Positions 17,428 through 25,865 of a stretch of 64,000 nucleotides of DNA are shown here, piece by piece. The position numbers and the translations under genes were made by a program. Source of the DNA: Lentilitoribacter sp. Alg239-R112 (GTDB lineage: Bacteria; Pseudomonadota; Alphaproteobacteria; Rhizobiales; Rhizobiaceae); contig NZ_LS999833.1 of NCBI RefSeq assembly GCF_900537175.1, positions 682,001-746,000 of the forward strand, written 5' to 3'. The notes under the pieces were generated by a model. That model saw only the letters and a list, made by a program, of their open reading frames with translations, ran no database searches and was not told the DNA's origin. Numbering within the stretch: position 1 is the first letter of the stretch; each line of letters begins with the position of its first letter.

Positions 17428-17862
17428 TTAGATAGATGGAAATTCAAAGACCGCTGCAATCCGTCGCTGCCAGCTTGGTACAAGTGAAGATTGGGTCACT
17501 GAAATGCGCTCATAAGCATGAATGAATTTGTTTGATTCCGAGAGGATGCCGGCGTGTTTTATGGCGGAACCCGCTTGCCAACGAAACAATACAAGACAAC
17601 CTTTGTGCAAGTCTTGAATTGGCAATTCTGCGCCACAATACTTTCGAGCGGCAATCAACATTGGTTCATCCAATGCCTGTTCTGCCCAATCTTGAGAATA
17701 TGGTTTTGGCACTTCCGGTTCGGTTTCATAAACCTGCGCCCACACACCCCTGATGAGCCCCAAACAATCACAGCCAATTTGCTTTCGCGCACCTTGGTGA
17801 CGATAAGGCGTACCTAACCATGATTGTGCTTCACCAATAATTTTACGATCTATATCTCTCAT
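17428..17862 (-). CDS. GTA NlpC/P60 family peptidase (gp14)
   Basis: A 144-residue cell-wall peptidase of the GTA tail tip. The catalytic Cys lies in QIGCDCLGLIRGVWAQV near residue 30. The probable His is in AIKHAGILSESNKFIHAYE, with the following region ITQ-like. Such proteins help the tail penetrate the peptidoglycan of the recipient. The start overlaps the gp13 stop by 4 bp (ATGA), indicating coupled translation, and gp15 begins 23 bp after it. Confidence 0.92.
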   Translation of the reverse strand: MRDIDRKIIGEAQSWLGTPYRHQGARKQIGCDCLGLIRGVWAQVYETEPEVPKPYSQDWAEQALDEPMLIAARKYCGAELPIQDLHKGCLVLFRWQAGSAIKHAGILSESNKFIHAYERISVTQSSLVPSWQRRIAAVFEFPSI

Positions 17863-18752
17863 GATGTCACCAAAGGCCTCCCATCATGCACAGTCGCGCC
17901 ATCCGCATATCCATAAGCAAAGTCACTACCTGGCAGGTGGGGGAAACCTTGAAAATTGAGAGTATTTGCAAACTTGTGACGGCACGTGTCGAAATGTTTT
18001 GAGCAACCCGCGGTCACGGTGAATGTATCTCCTATCTGTGGCACATGCGCGAGCGGTGAGAAGAACTTCATGGTGATTTGATTATCGTCGGCGGAGTGAT
18101 CAAGTACTTCAACAGAGAGGTTTGCATTCTGGCCTGATTGCCATGTTAAAAGCCCATGACGAAACCAGCCCGCATCGAATGCGGACAGGCCAGATATAAC
18201 GCATGAGCGGTCATCGGAAGCCGAAACAACTGATCCGCTAGCTTTGTATTGAGCAGTATCCAAATTAATCTTGCACGCATCATCGCCCAGATCTGCACTG
18301 CAACGTCGCGAATATACCCTACCCTGCGGCTGATCTAATTTGTGAGCAAGTGAGCGAAGTTCAGCGCGGAAAATATGGTCGCCAAAACTAACTTCACCGA
18401 TCTCCTGTGTACGCATTTTCAGAAAGCTGTTAGGATCTTGCCAATTAATGAGAAATACTTCAACAAGTGCATTATCATAGCGCCCTTCTGCAAGGTCACT
18501 TTCGGTAATTGCATCGCTTGAAAATGCGCCGACCACTTCACCATCGTCGACATTTAAACCAAGTTCAGACCGAGCAGCGCTTGGTAAAAAACCGCTTTCA
18601 GGCACAAAGATGGTATTATCGAACTCTAGTGAATTATCATGATCGGTAAACCCTAACACAATGCCATCCCTACGAGTAACGCGCCAAGCATTGCAAAGTG
18701 TTGTCACATCATCTTCAAGATGGTTTTTCAGTTCAGATGCTAATTGTTTCAT
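17859..18752 (-). CDS. GTA distal tail / hub protein, DUF2163 (gp13)
   Basis: A 297-residue protein matching the DUF2163 tail proteins of GTAs. The N-terminal segment ends in TTLCNAWRVTRRDGIVLGFTDHD, a signature stretch of the family. The C-terminal domain has YSRRCSADLGDDACKI and CSKHFDTCRHKFANTLNFQGFPHLPG. The four nearby Cys suggest an iron-sulfur cluster or metal site; the Rhodobacter GTA hub protein is reported to hold one. It overlaps gp12 and gp14 by 4 bp at each end. Confidence 0.93.
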   Translation of the reverse strand: MKQLASELKNHLEDDVTTLCNAWRVTRRDGIVLGFTDHDNSLEFDNTIFVPESGFLPSAARSELGLNVDDGEVVGAFSSDAITESDLAEGRYDNALVEVFLINWQDPNSFLKMRTQEIGEVSFGDHIFRAELRSLAHKLDQPQGRVYSRRCSADLGDDACKINLDTAQYKASGSVVSASDDRSCVISGLSAFDAGWFRHGLLTWQSGQNANLSVEVLDHSADDNQITMKFFSPLAHVPQIGDTFTVTAGCSKHFDTCRHKFANTLNFQGFPHLPGSDFAYGYADGATVHDGRPLVTS

Positions 18753-19384
18753 GGCTTGATCTCCACTAGCGGTACGGAAGGTATTTGCCCCGCATTAAAT
18801 GCAGATAGATTGAAATCAAGCCGCTCAATATCGAACCGCACGGGAACTTCGAATTCATACCCTGCGGTAATGATTGCATTTGTTATGGGTGCAGTCACAA
18901 ATGTAACCTCGCCCTTTGCATCATTAATTGAAATATCTGGTGAGAGAACGTCAACACCGTCTACAGCTATGACAACTGAACCAGAAATCGGTTTATCGAT
19001 GGTGCGTTTTGCACTTCCGCCGACATCACTATAGGTTTTTGAAAGTTGGAAAACGGTCATCGTGCCATCACCAGTACCAATAATCTGATCAGAACTCGCA
19101 ATAGAGTTACCAAAACTTGCTGATGAGAAATCAAGCGGATCTTTAAAACGAAATCCATAAAGACTGCCATGCCGCGCTTCAAAAAAAGCGATAAGTTTCA
19201 TGAGATCATCACGAGAACGCATACCGCTGCCAGCGTCATAACGACGGCGTGAATCTCGCCAACGCGCGTTGCGGTTTTCGCGACCATTAGAAAGTTGAGT
19301 AATGTCCGTACGACGCTCCGGACCACCCGTTGTTTCAAGCGCGATTGATAGAGGAAATGAAACCTCATGAAATCCGTTGGGCAT
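18749..19384 (-). CDS. GTA distal tail protein, DUF2460 (gp12)
   Basis: About 211 residues. The family start GFHEVSFPLSIALETTGGPERRTDI is split here by the first residues MPN, followed by NRNARWRDSRRRYDAG and GSLYGFRFKDPLDF, all typical of DUF2460 tail proteins. A frame start at 19396 is a TTG; the ATG at 19384 is preceded by GGAG and is preferred. It forms the distal tail ring in the Rhodobacter GTA. Stop overlaps the gp13 start (ATGA). Confidence 0.93.
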   Translation of the reverse strand: MPNGFHEVSFPLSIALETTGGPERRTDITQLSNGRENRNARWRDSRRRYDAGSGMRSRDDLMKLIAFFEARHGSLYGFRFKDPLDFSSASFGNSIASSDQIIGTGDGTMTVFQLSKTYSDVGGSAKRTIDKPISGSVVIAVDGVDVLSPDISINDAKGEVTFVTAPITNAIITAGYEFEVPVRFDIERLDFNLSAFNAGQIPSVPLVEIKP

Positions 19385-19418
19385 GAAAATCTCCAATAGT
19401 TCTGGTTAATTGCGATGC

Positions 19419-20009
19419 TTAAAGTCCGCGACGACCACGACCCACAGCGCGCGCAAGCATAGCGCTAACTTGCGCTTCTGATCTGGCAAAGCCCTCTACA
19501 TCAGGCGTTGCGATATTGAATGTGATGTTGACGGGTGATGACCCACCCATTGTTGAGGCTACGCCGAGCGAACCATCTGGCCCTCGGCTAAGTGGTAGAA
19601 TAGCTTCGCTGCCTGCCTCTCCCATCAAACCAACAGATGAAGCGCCACCCATAGGAAAATAAGTTGGATTTGATACCACTCCACCATTTGCAAAAGGTGT
19701 AATATTTAAGGGTGAGCCTGCGCCAGAAGTTCCTCTTTTGAATAGACCGCCCATCAATCCATCGATTGCACCCGAAAAACTCCTCTCAAGCGGAGCTAAC
19801 GCTTTGCTAAGAGCCATATTGGATAACGATAGAGCTAATTTGCTCATAACACTCGATAAGTCTTTACCGCCGATAATTGAACTTTTAAATGCTCCCATTA
19901 ATGCTTTACCAAAAGCATTGGCCTGGATTTCAAGATCACCTAATTTGCGCATGGCATCTTGCGTATCTGCATCTACCTTAACGTCAATGCTTGTATCATT
20001 TTCGTTCAT
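19419..20009 (-). CDS. GTA tape-measure protein (gp11)
   Basis: A 196-residue protein, short as in other GTAs whose tails are short. It begins with a charged helix region (DVKVDADTQDAMRKLGDLEIQ) and contains alternating hydrophobic helices (SSVMSKLALSLSNMALSKAL). It ends with the recurring tail motif FANGGVVSNPTYFPMGGASS, GLMGEAGSEAILPLSRG. These Gly-rich segments are characteristic of the C-terminus of tape-measure proteins. It lies between the tail chaperone and distal tail genes, the conserved order. Confidence 0.9.
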   Translation of the reverse strand: MNENDTSIDVKVDADTQDAMRKLGDLEIQANAFGKALMGAFKSSIIGGKDLSSVMSKLALSLSNMALSKALAPLERSFSGAIDGLMGGLFKRGTSGAGSPLNITPFANGGVVSNPTYFPMGGASSVGLMGEAGSEAILPLSRGPDGSLGVASTMGGSSPVNITFNIATPDVEGFARSEAQVSAMLARAVGRGRRGL

Positions 20010-20023
20010 ATAACAGCTCCATC

Positions 20024-20224
20024 TTAAGCTTTATCTGGAAATTTTTGCATGAGATTGCTCAAGCTATCTCGACCTATTGGGGATAACCTCTGTGGTAGTT
20101 TTTGTGATTGAAAGGCAAGAATTATTGATACTTCGGGGAGTGTCAAAGACCAAAACTCTGAAGGGGAAAGCCGCATCTGAGAAAATAGAAAACCTAGCAG
20201 AAATTCCCATGGGAATGGTTCCAC
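20024..20224 (-). CDS. GTA tail assembly chaperone (small, gp10.1-like)
   Basis: A 66-codon frame from a GTG at 20224, encoding VEPFPWEFLLGFLFSQMRLS then SEFWSLTLPEVSIIL. The pattern PFPWE...LRLSPxEFWxLTxxE is that of small GTA/phage tail assembly chaperones following gp10. The GTG has no recognisable ribosome site. The frame is open upstream into the end of gp10 in the -1 register, with a slippery sequence just before the gp10 stop, so it may be expressed partly as a gp10 fusion. The start is therefore uncertain. Confidence 0.75.
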   Translation of the reverse strand: MEPFPWEFLLGFLFSQMRLSPSEFWSLTLPEVSIILAFQSQKLPQRLSPIGRDSLSNLMQKFPDKA

Positions 20225-20268
20225 CAGATTTTGATTATCAATTGTCTTTTCAGAAAATTCAGATACGG

Positions 20269-20658
20269 CTACTTGGGGTTTGATGTTTGATTGTCTTTTT
20301 CTCCATCACCCCTATTTTGCATAGGATTAAATGTTGCGATCAAAAGATCGGCAGCAATTTGAGCAAGCCCCAATGCACCCCCGTCAAGGCTCATACAACG
20401 GACATCTTCATCCGCGTATAAATTTCCACCGCCGCGAAGCCCCGCACCAATGATATGCACCAAATCCTCGCTTGAAAACTTCCCTTGAGAGAAATAATCA
20501 CCCAGATCAGAGAGATTTGAAACATTAAACGCATCTTCAAGTTCCGCTAACGCTCCTAAAGTAAGGCACAAAATACGCGGTGCACTATCGATAACTGCAA
20601 CCACTTCCCCCCGCCGACGATTTGCAACAATCCTCTTCATGCTCAATGCTTCATTCAT
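20269..20658 (-). CDS. GTA gp10 family tail chaperone-like protein
   Basis: A 129-residue protein of the GTA gp10 family: MKRIVANRRRGEVVAVID, ILCLTLGALAELEDAF, LVHIIGAGLRGGG and DGGALGLAQIAADLLIATF. In siphophages the equivalent position holds the first tail-chaperone gene (lambda G type). The start overlaps the gp9 stop (TAATG), so translation is coupled. The last codons before the stop form A AAC CCC followed by AAG TAG. Confidence 0.9.
   Translation of the reverse strand: MNEALSMKRIVANRRRGEVVAVIDSAPRILCLTLGALAELEDAFNVSNLSDLGDYFSQGKFSSEDLVHIIGAGLRGGGNLYADEDVRCMSLDGGALGLAQIAADLLIATFNPMQNRGDGEKDNQTSNPK
20275..20281 (-). other. Candidate -1 ribosomal frameshift site (A AAC CCC) at the end of gp10
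   Basis: In the gp10 frame the heptamer reads A-AAC-CCC, fitting X-XXY-YYZ. Two codons later the gp10 frame ends (AAG TAG). Slipping back one base enters the tail chaperone frame, which stays open to 20024. A fusion of about 211 residues would result, as in the lambda G/GT arrangement. The sequence is seen; frameshifting is inferred. Confidence 0.4.
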
Positions 20659-21065
20659 TACAGAGCTCCAAAGCTCAATGAACCTGCGGATTCTAGCGCA
20701 GCTTCAAATGTAACTTCACCATCATGTTGGCCAGAATATTCGAGTGCCGTAATTTGAAAGGGACCGGTAATTTTGCCAAAATCGGGAACTGTAATTTCCC
20801 AATCCGTAATCTGAGATGCGAAGAACGTTGACCGCATAAGATCATCACTTGCAGCGTCTTTAAAAATACCGGAACCGGAAAGGCTTGCTCGCTGCACACC
20901 AGAACCGCCGAGCAACTCACGCCAACGGCCTGATGATTCAGCATCTGTGATATCAACTGTCTCTGCGTTAAATGCTAACCGTTTCGCTCGTAGTCCTGCA
21001 AGTGTAACAAATGATCCATTCTGATCGATTTTGATCAATAAATCTTTACCCTTTTGCGCCGTCAT
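20658..21065 (-). CDS. GTA major tail (tube) protein (gp9)
   Basis: A 135-residue tail tube protein of the TP901-1-like family. It shows GKDLLIKIDQNGSFVTLAGL, then AETVDITDAESSGRWRELL, SLSGSGIFKDAASDDLMRSTFF and YSGQHDGEVTFEAALESAG. These segments are well conserved in GTA gp9. The gene lies 21 bp after gp8 and its stop overlaps the start of gp10. Confidence 0.93.
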   Translation of the reverse strand: MTAQKGKDLLIKIDQNGSFVTLAGLRAKRLAFNAETVDITDAESSGRWRELLGGSGVQRASLSGSGIFKDAASDDLMRSTFFASQITDWEITVPDFGKITGPFQITALEYSGQHDGEVTFEAALESAGSLSFGAL

Positions 21066-21086
21066 AACGAATTTCCTTCTTTAACA

Positions 21087-21491
21087 TCATGTATTATATT
21101 CAATTTTTGCACGAAATTTTAATCGTGCAATCTGCAACTTATTACGCCCTTCTTCAGCAAAAGATGCACTTTCAAAACGAAGATTAATCAGCGCACCAAC
21201 ATCGAGAGTAAGGGGTTGATCATGAAGTGCCGAAACCACCTTTTGTGCGATATTTTGTAAATTTTCGCGCGCCGGTTTATCTTCATAAATTAAGACATCA
21301 AAAAGATGCTCCTCACCAAACTCACTGTCTGTTGACCAGTCGAATGTTTCCCAATTATCAATTGAAATATAAGGATAAATTGCATCCTTAATCTCATGGT
21401 CAAAAATATTATCTACACCGATAAGCGCCGTGATCGCATTTTCACTATTAAGAGCTTGAAAAATTGCTTTCTGCAGATATCCTGCCATCAT
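21087..21491 (-). CDS. GTA tail completion protein, DUF3168 (gp8)
   Basis: About 134 residues with the DUF3168 pattern: LQKAIFQALNSENAITALI, DAIYPYISIDNWETFDW and DVLIYEDKPARENLQNIAQKV. It likely forms the tail terminator that joins tail to head. Three closely spaced ATG codons (21497, 21491, 21488) could start it. The one at 21491 overlaps the stop of the small upstream ORF as ATGA, so I place the start there; the difference is two residues. Confidence 0.9.
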   Translation of the reverse strand: MMAGYLQKAIFQALNSENAITALIGVDNIFDHEIKDAIYPYISIDNWETFDWSTDSEFGEEHLFDVLIYEDKPARENLQNIAQKVVSALHDQPLTLDVGALINLRFESASFAEEGRNKLQIARLKFRAKIEYNT

Positions 21492-21658
21492 TGCCATGGG
21501 TTAAAACCTCCCAGATCATTCATTGTATGAGATGATGTTTCTTGCTTACCTGTCGCCATTATTAGGAGTTTTTTTCGTTTTTTTACCTTGATTTTGTCTA
21601 CAATCCTTAGAAGTAACTCTTGGGGGGAAAGTCTTTTAGTTCGAATTCTGACATTCAT
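21488..21658 (-). CDS. Small basic ORF between gp7 and gp8 of the GTA
   Basis: A 56-codon frame, MNVRIRTKRLSPQELLLRIV then DKIKVKKRKKLLIM, ending NDLGGFNPWQ. Its ATG overlaps the gp7 stop (ATGA) and its TGA overlaps the likely gp8 start (ATGA), so it bridges two genes that are otherwise 160 bp apart. I know no gene here in the Rhodobacter GTA cluster. The product would be strongly basic. It may be a real small protein, or a device keeping ribosomes moving between gp7 and gp8. Confidence 0.5.
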   Translation of the reverse strand: MNVRIRTKRLSPQELLLRIVDKIKVKKRKKLLIMATGKQETSSHTMNDLGGFNPWQ

Positions 21659-21990
21659 CGTTTTGTCTCCTCACAACGGCAGATGAGATAACGAGATGTT
21701 TCGTCCAGGTCATGCACAGAATGGATCATTAACGTCCTTCCGTTTCGCAACAAGCGCATATCGTTTTTAATGTCTTCACGATGTCGAATTGTAACTTTAT
21801 GTGTGATATTTGCTTCGCGTGCGCGACCCCGCACTTCGCGTTTCGCACTAACAGGCTCCATATGTGCAAACAATGTCGCGACAGTTGTCCAGTTTTGGCT
21901 CACGCCGCCCTGTCCATCCATGACGTCAGTCGAACTCTGTAGGTCAAGCGGCGTTCGCAACATGCCAGGATCGATAAATGTCATCAACAT
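21655..21990 (-). CDS. GTA head-tail adaptor / head closure protein (gp7)
   Basis: A 111-residue protein: MLMTFIDPGMLRTPLDLQSS, TVATLFAHMEPVSAKREVRGR, EANITHKVTIRHREDIKNDMR and NGRTLMIHSVHDLDETSRYL. This is the SPP1 gp16-like head closure family used in GTAs. The ATG at 21990 overlaps the gp6 stop (TAATG) and follows GAGGAGG, so it is preferred to an upstream start at 22011. The stop overlaps the following small ORF. Confidence 0.9.
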   Translation of the reverse strand: MLMTFIDPGMLRTPLDLQSSTDVMDGQGGVSQNWTTVATLFAHMEPVSAKREVRGRAREANITHKVTIRHREDIKNDMRLLRNGRTLMIHSVHDLDETSRYLICRCEETKR

Positions 21991-22556
21991 TAGATACGCC
22001 TCCTCACCCACTGTGAGATCAACGCATCGTAACCATTTGGAACTGCTGCTGGCTGCATGTCAGGTGCAACAACACCACGAAATTCATATAAACACGCGGC
22101 ATGAATTAGAATGGCTCGCTTAAGAGCGTCTGGCACCTCGCTCGCACTCGTGTAGCCAGCTGTAAATGTAATTTCGATCCCATTCATCATTTGCTCTGGT
22201 GAAAGCTGCGGACCGACAAACAATCTTGCAGGTGATGACTTTCCATCCAATAGCATGTTATTCTGAGCCACAATATTCGGTTGTCCATCGATACCAAACT
22301 GCTGAACTTCATCAATTGAACGTATAGGTGATTTCTGAATTTGAATGCACCGATCTTCGGGCCATTCATCTAAGCAGAGTCGCCATTCTTGATCCATCAA
22401 TGCAAGGCCTGTCCGTTTTTCAAGATATTCTCTTGCTGTCGAAATCAAACTTGAAAGCAACGTATCTTCCAAAGCATGATCAATCCGCAGATGGTTTTTA
22501 AACTCGGGCAATGTGACAGGCTCGGCCATGGGGGGCTGAGACAAGATGAGTATCAT
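21990..22556 (-). CDS. GTA head-tail connector (gp6)
   Basis: A 188-residue connector protein. It has EPVTLPEFKNHLRIDHALED, LLSSLISTAREYLEKRTGLAL, EWRLCLDEWPEDRCIQIQKSP and ALKRAILIHAACLYEFRG. These match the gp6-like head-tail connector of HK97-type phages and GTAs. It lies 102 bp after the capsid gene and is translationally coupled to gp7. Confidence 0.92.
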   Translation of the reverse strand: MILILSQPPMAEPVTLPEFKNHLRIDHALEDTLLSSLISTAREYLEKRTGLALMDQEWRLCLDEWPEDRCIQIQKSPIRSIDEVQQFGIDGQPNIVAQNNMLLDGKSSPARLFVGPQLSPEQMMNGIEITFTAGYTSASEVPDALKRAILIHAACLYEFRGVVAPDMQPAAVPNGYDALISQWVRRRI

Positions 22557-22658
22557 ATCATTTCCTTTTGATTGCTAATTGCGGCCGCCATTACGATCTC
22601 CGGCAAAATGAAAATTCACCGGAGACATGTTTTATTTTCCATAGGATGAAGGGAGAAT

Positions 22659-23918
22659 TTAGCTTATGCCGAACTTCATGAGCTTGATAGCTTCAAAGTT
22701 CTGAATTCCACCACCAACCCGTTTTGTTGTATAGAACAGGACATAAGGTTTTGCGGAGTAAGGATCACGAAGAACACTAACACCAGCGCGATCTACGACA
22801 AGGTATCCGCGTTCGAAGTCCCCAAACGCAATCGACATCGAATTGGAAGCCATATCAGGCATATCCTCTGCCTCAATGATCGAAAAACCCTGCAACATGG
22901 CTTGTTGACCCGCTGCTGCTGGCGGTTGCCACATGTAATTACCATCTGCATCTTTAAACTTGCGGATAGCGCTTTGAGTTTTGCGGTTCATCACAAACTT
23001 TGCATTCTGACGATACCCCGCTTTGAGTGAGTAGATTGTATCAATCAACGCATCGGAGGGGTCCGATGCAAATGCACCATCGGCGCCTGTTGCCACATAA
23101 CCTAGGTTTCCCCAACTCCAACTTGCATCATCAACCGTTGATGCAGATAGGAAACCTGTTGGCTTATTCACGCCATCTCCATTGACGAACGTTGCACCTT
23201 CTTGTTCGGCGAAGGCCGCCTCAATCTCACTCGTTATCCAACTATCAATATCAACTGCCGCATCCTCTAGAAGTGAGGACGTGGCTGCCGGCATGGCATA
23301 TAATTCCATTGTGGGAAATTGTAGCTCGACCAGCTGGGCAGAATTGGTTTCAGGACGAACATCAGTCTCACCAACCCATCCGACGGACATGCCATTTTGT
23401 GCGAATGGTTTTTTCAAAACAGAAGTTGAAACCTGACGCACAGATGAGATCGAGCGAATAGGAGATAGTGCTGACAAACGACGGCCTATTTCCTGATCAA
23501 TTTCATCAGGGACCAGATAACCACCATCAGAATCCGTTGATGCTGACATAGACTTCGCCTCAATCTGACGAAGTCCGTGTTCATTGCCTTTTCGGATATA
23601 ATCATTAAATGCGGTTTTATGTTCACTATCAAATATTGGTGTTTCCATCCCACCTAATGCCGGACGCGCACCCTTAATCGCAAGCTGATCCATCTTACGC
23701 TTTTGATCATCCATAAAACGTGAAATGCGATCCATTTTTTCCGTTGTCACAACATCTTCACCAACCCGCGCTTCCATTTCTGAAAGACGAAGATCATTGG
23801 CCTCTTTGTAGCTTTCAAAGGCATGCATAAAGTCATCAAAGGCCAAGGCAACCTCGTTGCCGGTAGCCTTCTTCTCCGGTGCGATTTTTCGAAGAGATTT
23901 CACCTCGGGAGAGGTCAT
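22659..23918 (-). CDS. GTA major capsid protein (gp5), HK97 fold
   Basis: About 419 residues. An N-terminal scaffolding-like coiled segment (AFDDFMHAFESYKEANDLRL, then EMDRISRFMDDQKRKM) precedes the HK97 capsid core. The core includes DSDGGYLVPDEIDQEIGRRL, MELYAMPAATSSLLEDAAVD, WITSEIEAAFAEQEG, FVNGDGVNKPTGFL and FVMNRKTQSAIRKFKD. The N-terminal part is expected to be removed by the upstream protease. The frame is open to 24005, overlapping the protease gene; ATG codons at 23936 and 23918 both have good ribosome sites. I use 23918 because the following residues match other GTA capsid N-termini. Confidence 0.93.
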   Translation of the reverse strand: MTSPEVKSLRKIAPEKKATGNEVALAFDDFMHAFESYKEANDLRLSEMEARVGEDVVTTEKMDRISRFMDDQKRKMDQLAIKGARPALGGMETPIFDSEHKTAFNDYIRKGNEHGLRQIEAKSMSASTDSDGGYLVPDEIDQEIGRRLSALSPIRSISSVRQVSTSVLKKPFAQNGMSVGWVGETDVRPETNSAQLVELQFPTMELYAMPAATSSLLEDAAVDIDSWITSEIEAAFAEQEGATFVNGDGVNKPTGFLSASTVDDASWSWGNLGYVATGADGAFASDPSDALIDTIYSLKAGYRQNAKFVMNRKTQSAIRKFKDADGNYMWQPPAAAGQQAMLQGFSIIEAEDMPDMASNSMSIAFGDFERGYLVVDRAGVSVLRDPYSAKPYVLFYTTKRVGGGIQNFEAIKLMKFGIS

Positions 23919-23976
23919 TGTTTTTTCCTTGATCATCAGGGGTCCTTTCATGTGATCTATCGGGATAGGAAACGTC

Positions 23977-24552
23977 TTAGGAGGACGAAAGACGTATTGC
24001 AGCATGTTTTATCTTTGCTGCGATTTTAGTATCGAAAGCATCACTTAATGGGGCTTCAGATTTGACTTGAGTTACTCGTGCATCTGGCAGCATAGGAAAC
24101 GTCACCACAGAGATTTCCCACAAATCGGCTTCCAAAATATGGCGCGCATCAGTTTTTGGATCTTTGCAGGATTTACACGTTTTAAAACCGATCGATAGGC
24201 CATCAAGCGCTCCAGACAACATAAGTGCATGAATGTCTTTTGCGCGAACAACATCAAGAGACAATTGACCCTCCACATAGAGGCCTTTCCGATCTTCATA
24301 GATAGTCACCCAACGGCCTATCACTTGATCGGGATCATGCTGAAAAAGCATGCGTACGGGACGTGAAGAATGTCGTTCTAGGGTCTTTGAAAAAGCGCCA
24401 AATTCCACAATATCATTGGCTAAATCAACGATCCCAAAAAGGCTGGCATATCCACTAAAATATCCGTCATGTGAAATATTTTCCAACGAGAATTCGGCGC
24501 GTTTATTTTCAATCGGAAACTTAATTTTTCCGGCATTTTTTCTAACACTCAT
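23977..24552 (-). CDS. GTA prohead protease (gp4)
   Basis: About 191 residues of the HK97 prohead protease family. Motifs seen are ISHDGYFSGYASLFGIVDLA, DIVEFGAFSKTLERH, MLFQHDPDQVIGRW (His of the catalytic site), GLYVEGQLSL, LSGALDGLSIGFK (Ser) and LWEISVVTFPM. It cleaves the capsid N-terminal segment during head maturation. The frame extends to a TTG at 24618 overlapping the portal stop, but the ATG at 24552 starts closer to the conserved region. Confidence 0.9.
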   Translation of the reverse strand: MSVRKNAGKIKFPIENKRAEFSLENISHDGYFSGYASLFGIVDLANDIVEFGAFSKTLERHSSRPVRMLFQHDPDQVIGRWVTIYEDRKGLYVEGQLSLDVVRAKDIHALMLSGALDGLSIGFKTCKSCKDPKTDARHILEADLWEISVVTFPMLPDARVTQVKSEAPLSDAFDTKIAAKIKHAAIRLSSS

Positions 24553-24614
24553 GCGAGATTTCCCAGTTTGATTTAGGCAATTTAAAATGTGATTCAATAC
24601 ATTTGATTTTTGAT

Positions 24615-25835
24615 TCAAGAATCATGGTCAAACCGCTGGTACCCAACAGCTTTTCGCTTCTCTTCATCGCTCAAAAAGGTTGCGTTCTGCATCCGGGACC
24701 ATAAAGATTCTCGTTCGGAAGCAAGGCCCGACATCTTATCCGCGTCTGGCTCAAAACGGATATCTTTATCATAATATTCACTCAGCCAGGAGCTCATACT
24801 AGCCGCGATACGTGTGACAAGTGGCAACACCGTTAAACGAGAAAATGCCCGGTTGGCTTCTTGATAATTTGCATATGTATTGTCACCTGGAATACCGAGC
24901 AGCATGGGTGGCACGCCAAGTGCTAAAGCGATATCTCTGCTAGCGCCATTCTTTGCGTCAACAAAGTCCATATCTTTGGGTGTTAAACCGATAGCTTTCC
25001 AATCGAGGCCACCTTCCAGAAGCAAAGGGCGGCCCGCACGTTTAACGCCAGAATATCCATTCTCCAGTTCCGTTTTTAATCGATCAAATTGTTCTTGTGA
25101 AAGATTGCCACCATCTTTTGGTTGATAGACCAGCGCACCTGAAGGCCTTGCAGAATTATCAAGCAACGCCTTGTTCCACGCACTGGCAGAATTGTGAAGA
25201 TCAAGTGCTGTCATCGCCGCTTCAAGCGGGGCAAACCCCATATGATCATCAAGCGGGTGAAAGAGCTTGAGATGCAATATCTGATGACCATTTTCACCGT
25301 CAATTGGAAACTGTTGTTTACTGTTTCCGACCTGATATTCAAGTGCAGATGGCCATCCATTCCGATCAGAAATCACTCGAATTCTGTCAGGCCTCAATGT
25401 GTGTAATTCGATGGGATCACCATCTGTTTGGACGCATTTGACAAATGAATTTCCTGATAACAAAAGATGCCCATAAATGGTTTCCAAAAAATCAGCACCC
25501 GCAGAATATGAATTTGGCTTCTTTATCAAAGCAAGTGCGGGATGATCTGTTAAAACCCGATCTCCATCAATCAAAGTCCACGACACATTTGCAGCTGTTT
25601 CCGCAATCATTCTAATGGCTCTATGGGCGATAGGGTTTCGCATAAACCCCTCACGAGACATCGATAAATAATTACGTGATGACCAACTTGCATTCTGTGT
25701 TTCATGCAGACTTATAAGACCAGATGAAGAGAACGACTTCACTTCGTTTCTTTCGCTTATCTGTGGGCTCTTTGTCATTGAATTATTTTTTCGCGCACGA
25801 TCTCGCCATGCGCCGATTGATGCCAACCAGCTCAT
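24615..25835 (-). CDS. GTA portal protein (gp3)
   Basis: A 406-residue portal of the HK97 family. It shows NPIAHRAIRMIAETAANVSW, LIKKPNSYSAGADFLETIYGHLLLSGN split across a conserved block, LHTLRPDRIRVI, SAWNKALLDNSARPSGALVY, FVDAKNGASRDIALALGVPPM and DNTYANYQEANRAF. It forms the DNA entry ring at the capsid vertex. It lies 30 bp after the terminase gene. Confidence 0.95.
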   Translation of the reverse strand: MSWLASIGAWRDRARKNNSMTKSPQISERNEVKSFSSSGLISLHETQNASWSSRNYLSMSREGFMRNPIAHRAIRMIAETAANVSWTLIDGDRVLTDHPALALIKKPNSYSAGADFLETIYGHLLLSGNSFVKCVQTDGDPIELHTLRPDRIRVISDRNGWPSALEYQVGNSKQQFPIDGENGHQILHLKLFHPLDDHMGFAPLEAAMTALDLHNSASAWNKALLDNSARPSGALVYQPKDGGNLSQEQFDRLKTELENGYSGVKRAGRPLLLEGGLDWKAIGLTPKDMDFVDAKNGASRDIALALGVPPMLLGIPGDNTYANYQEANRAFSRLTVLPLVTRIAASMSSWLSEYYDKDIRFEPDADKMSGLASERESLWSRMQNATFLSDEEKRKAVGYQRFDHDS

Positions 25836-25865
25836 CCAGTTTTCCTTTACTTTATGATTACGATG

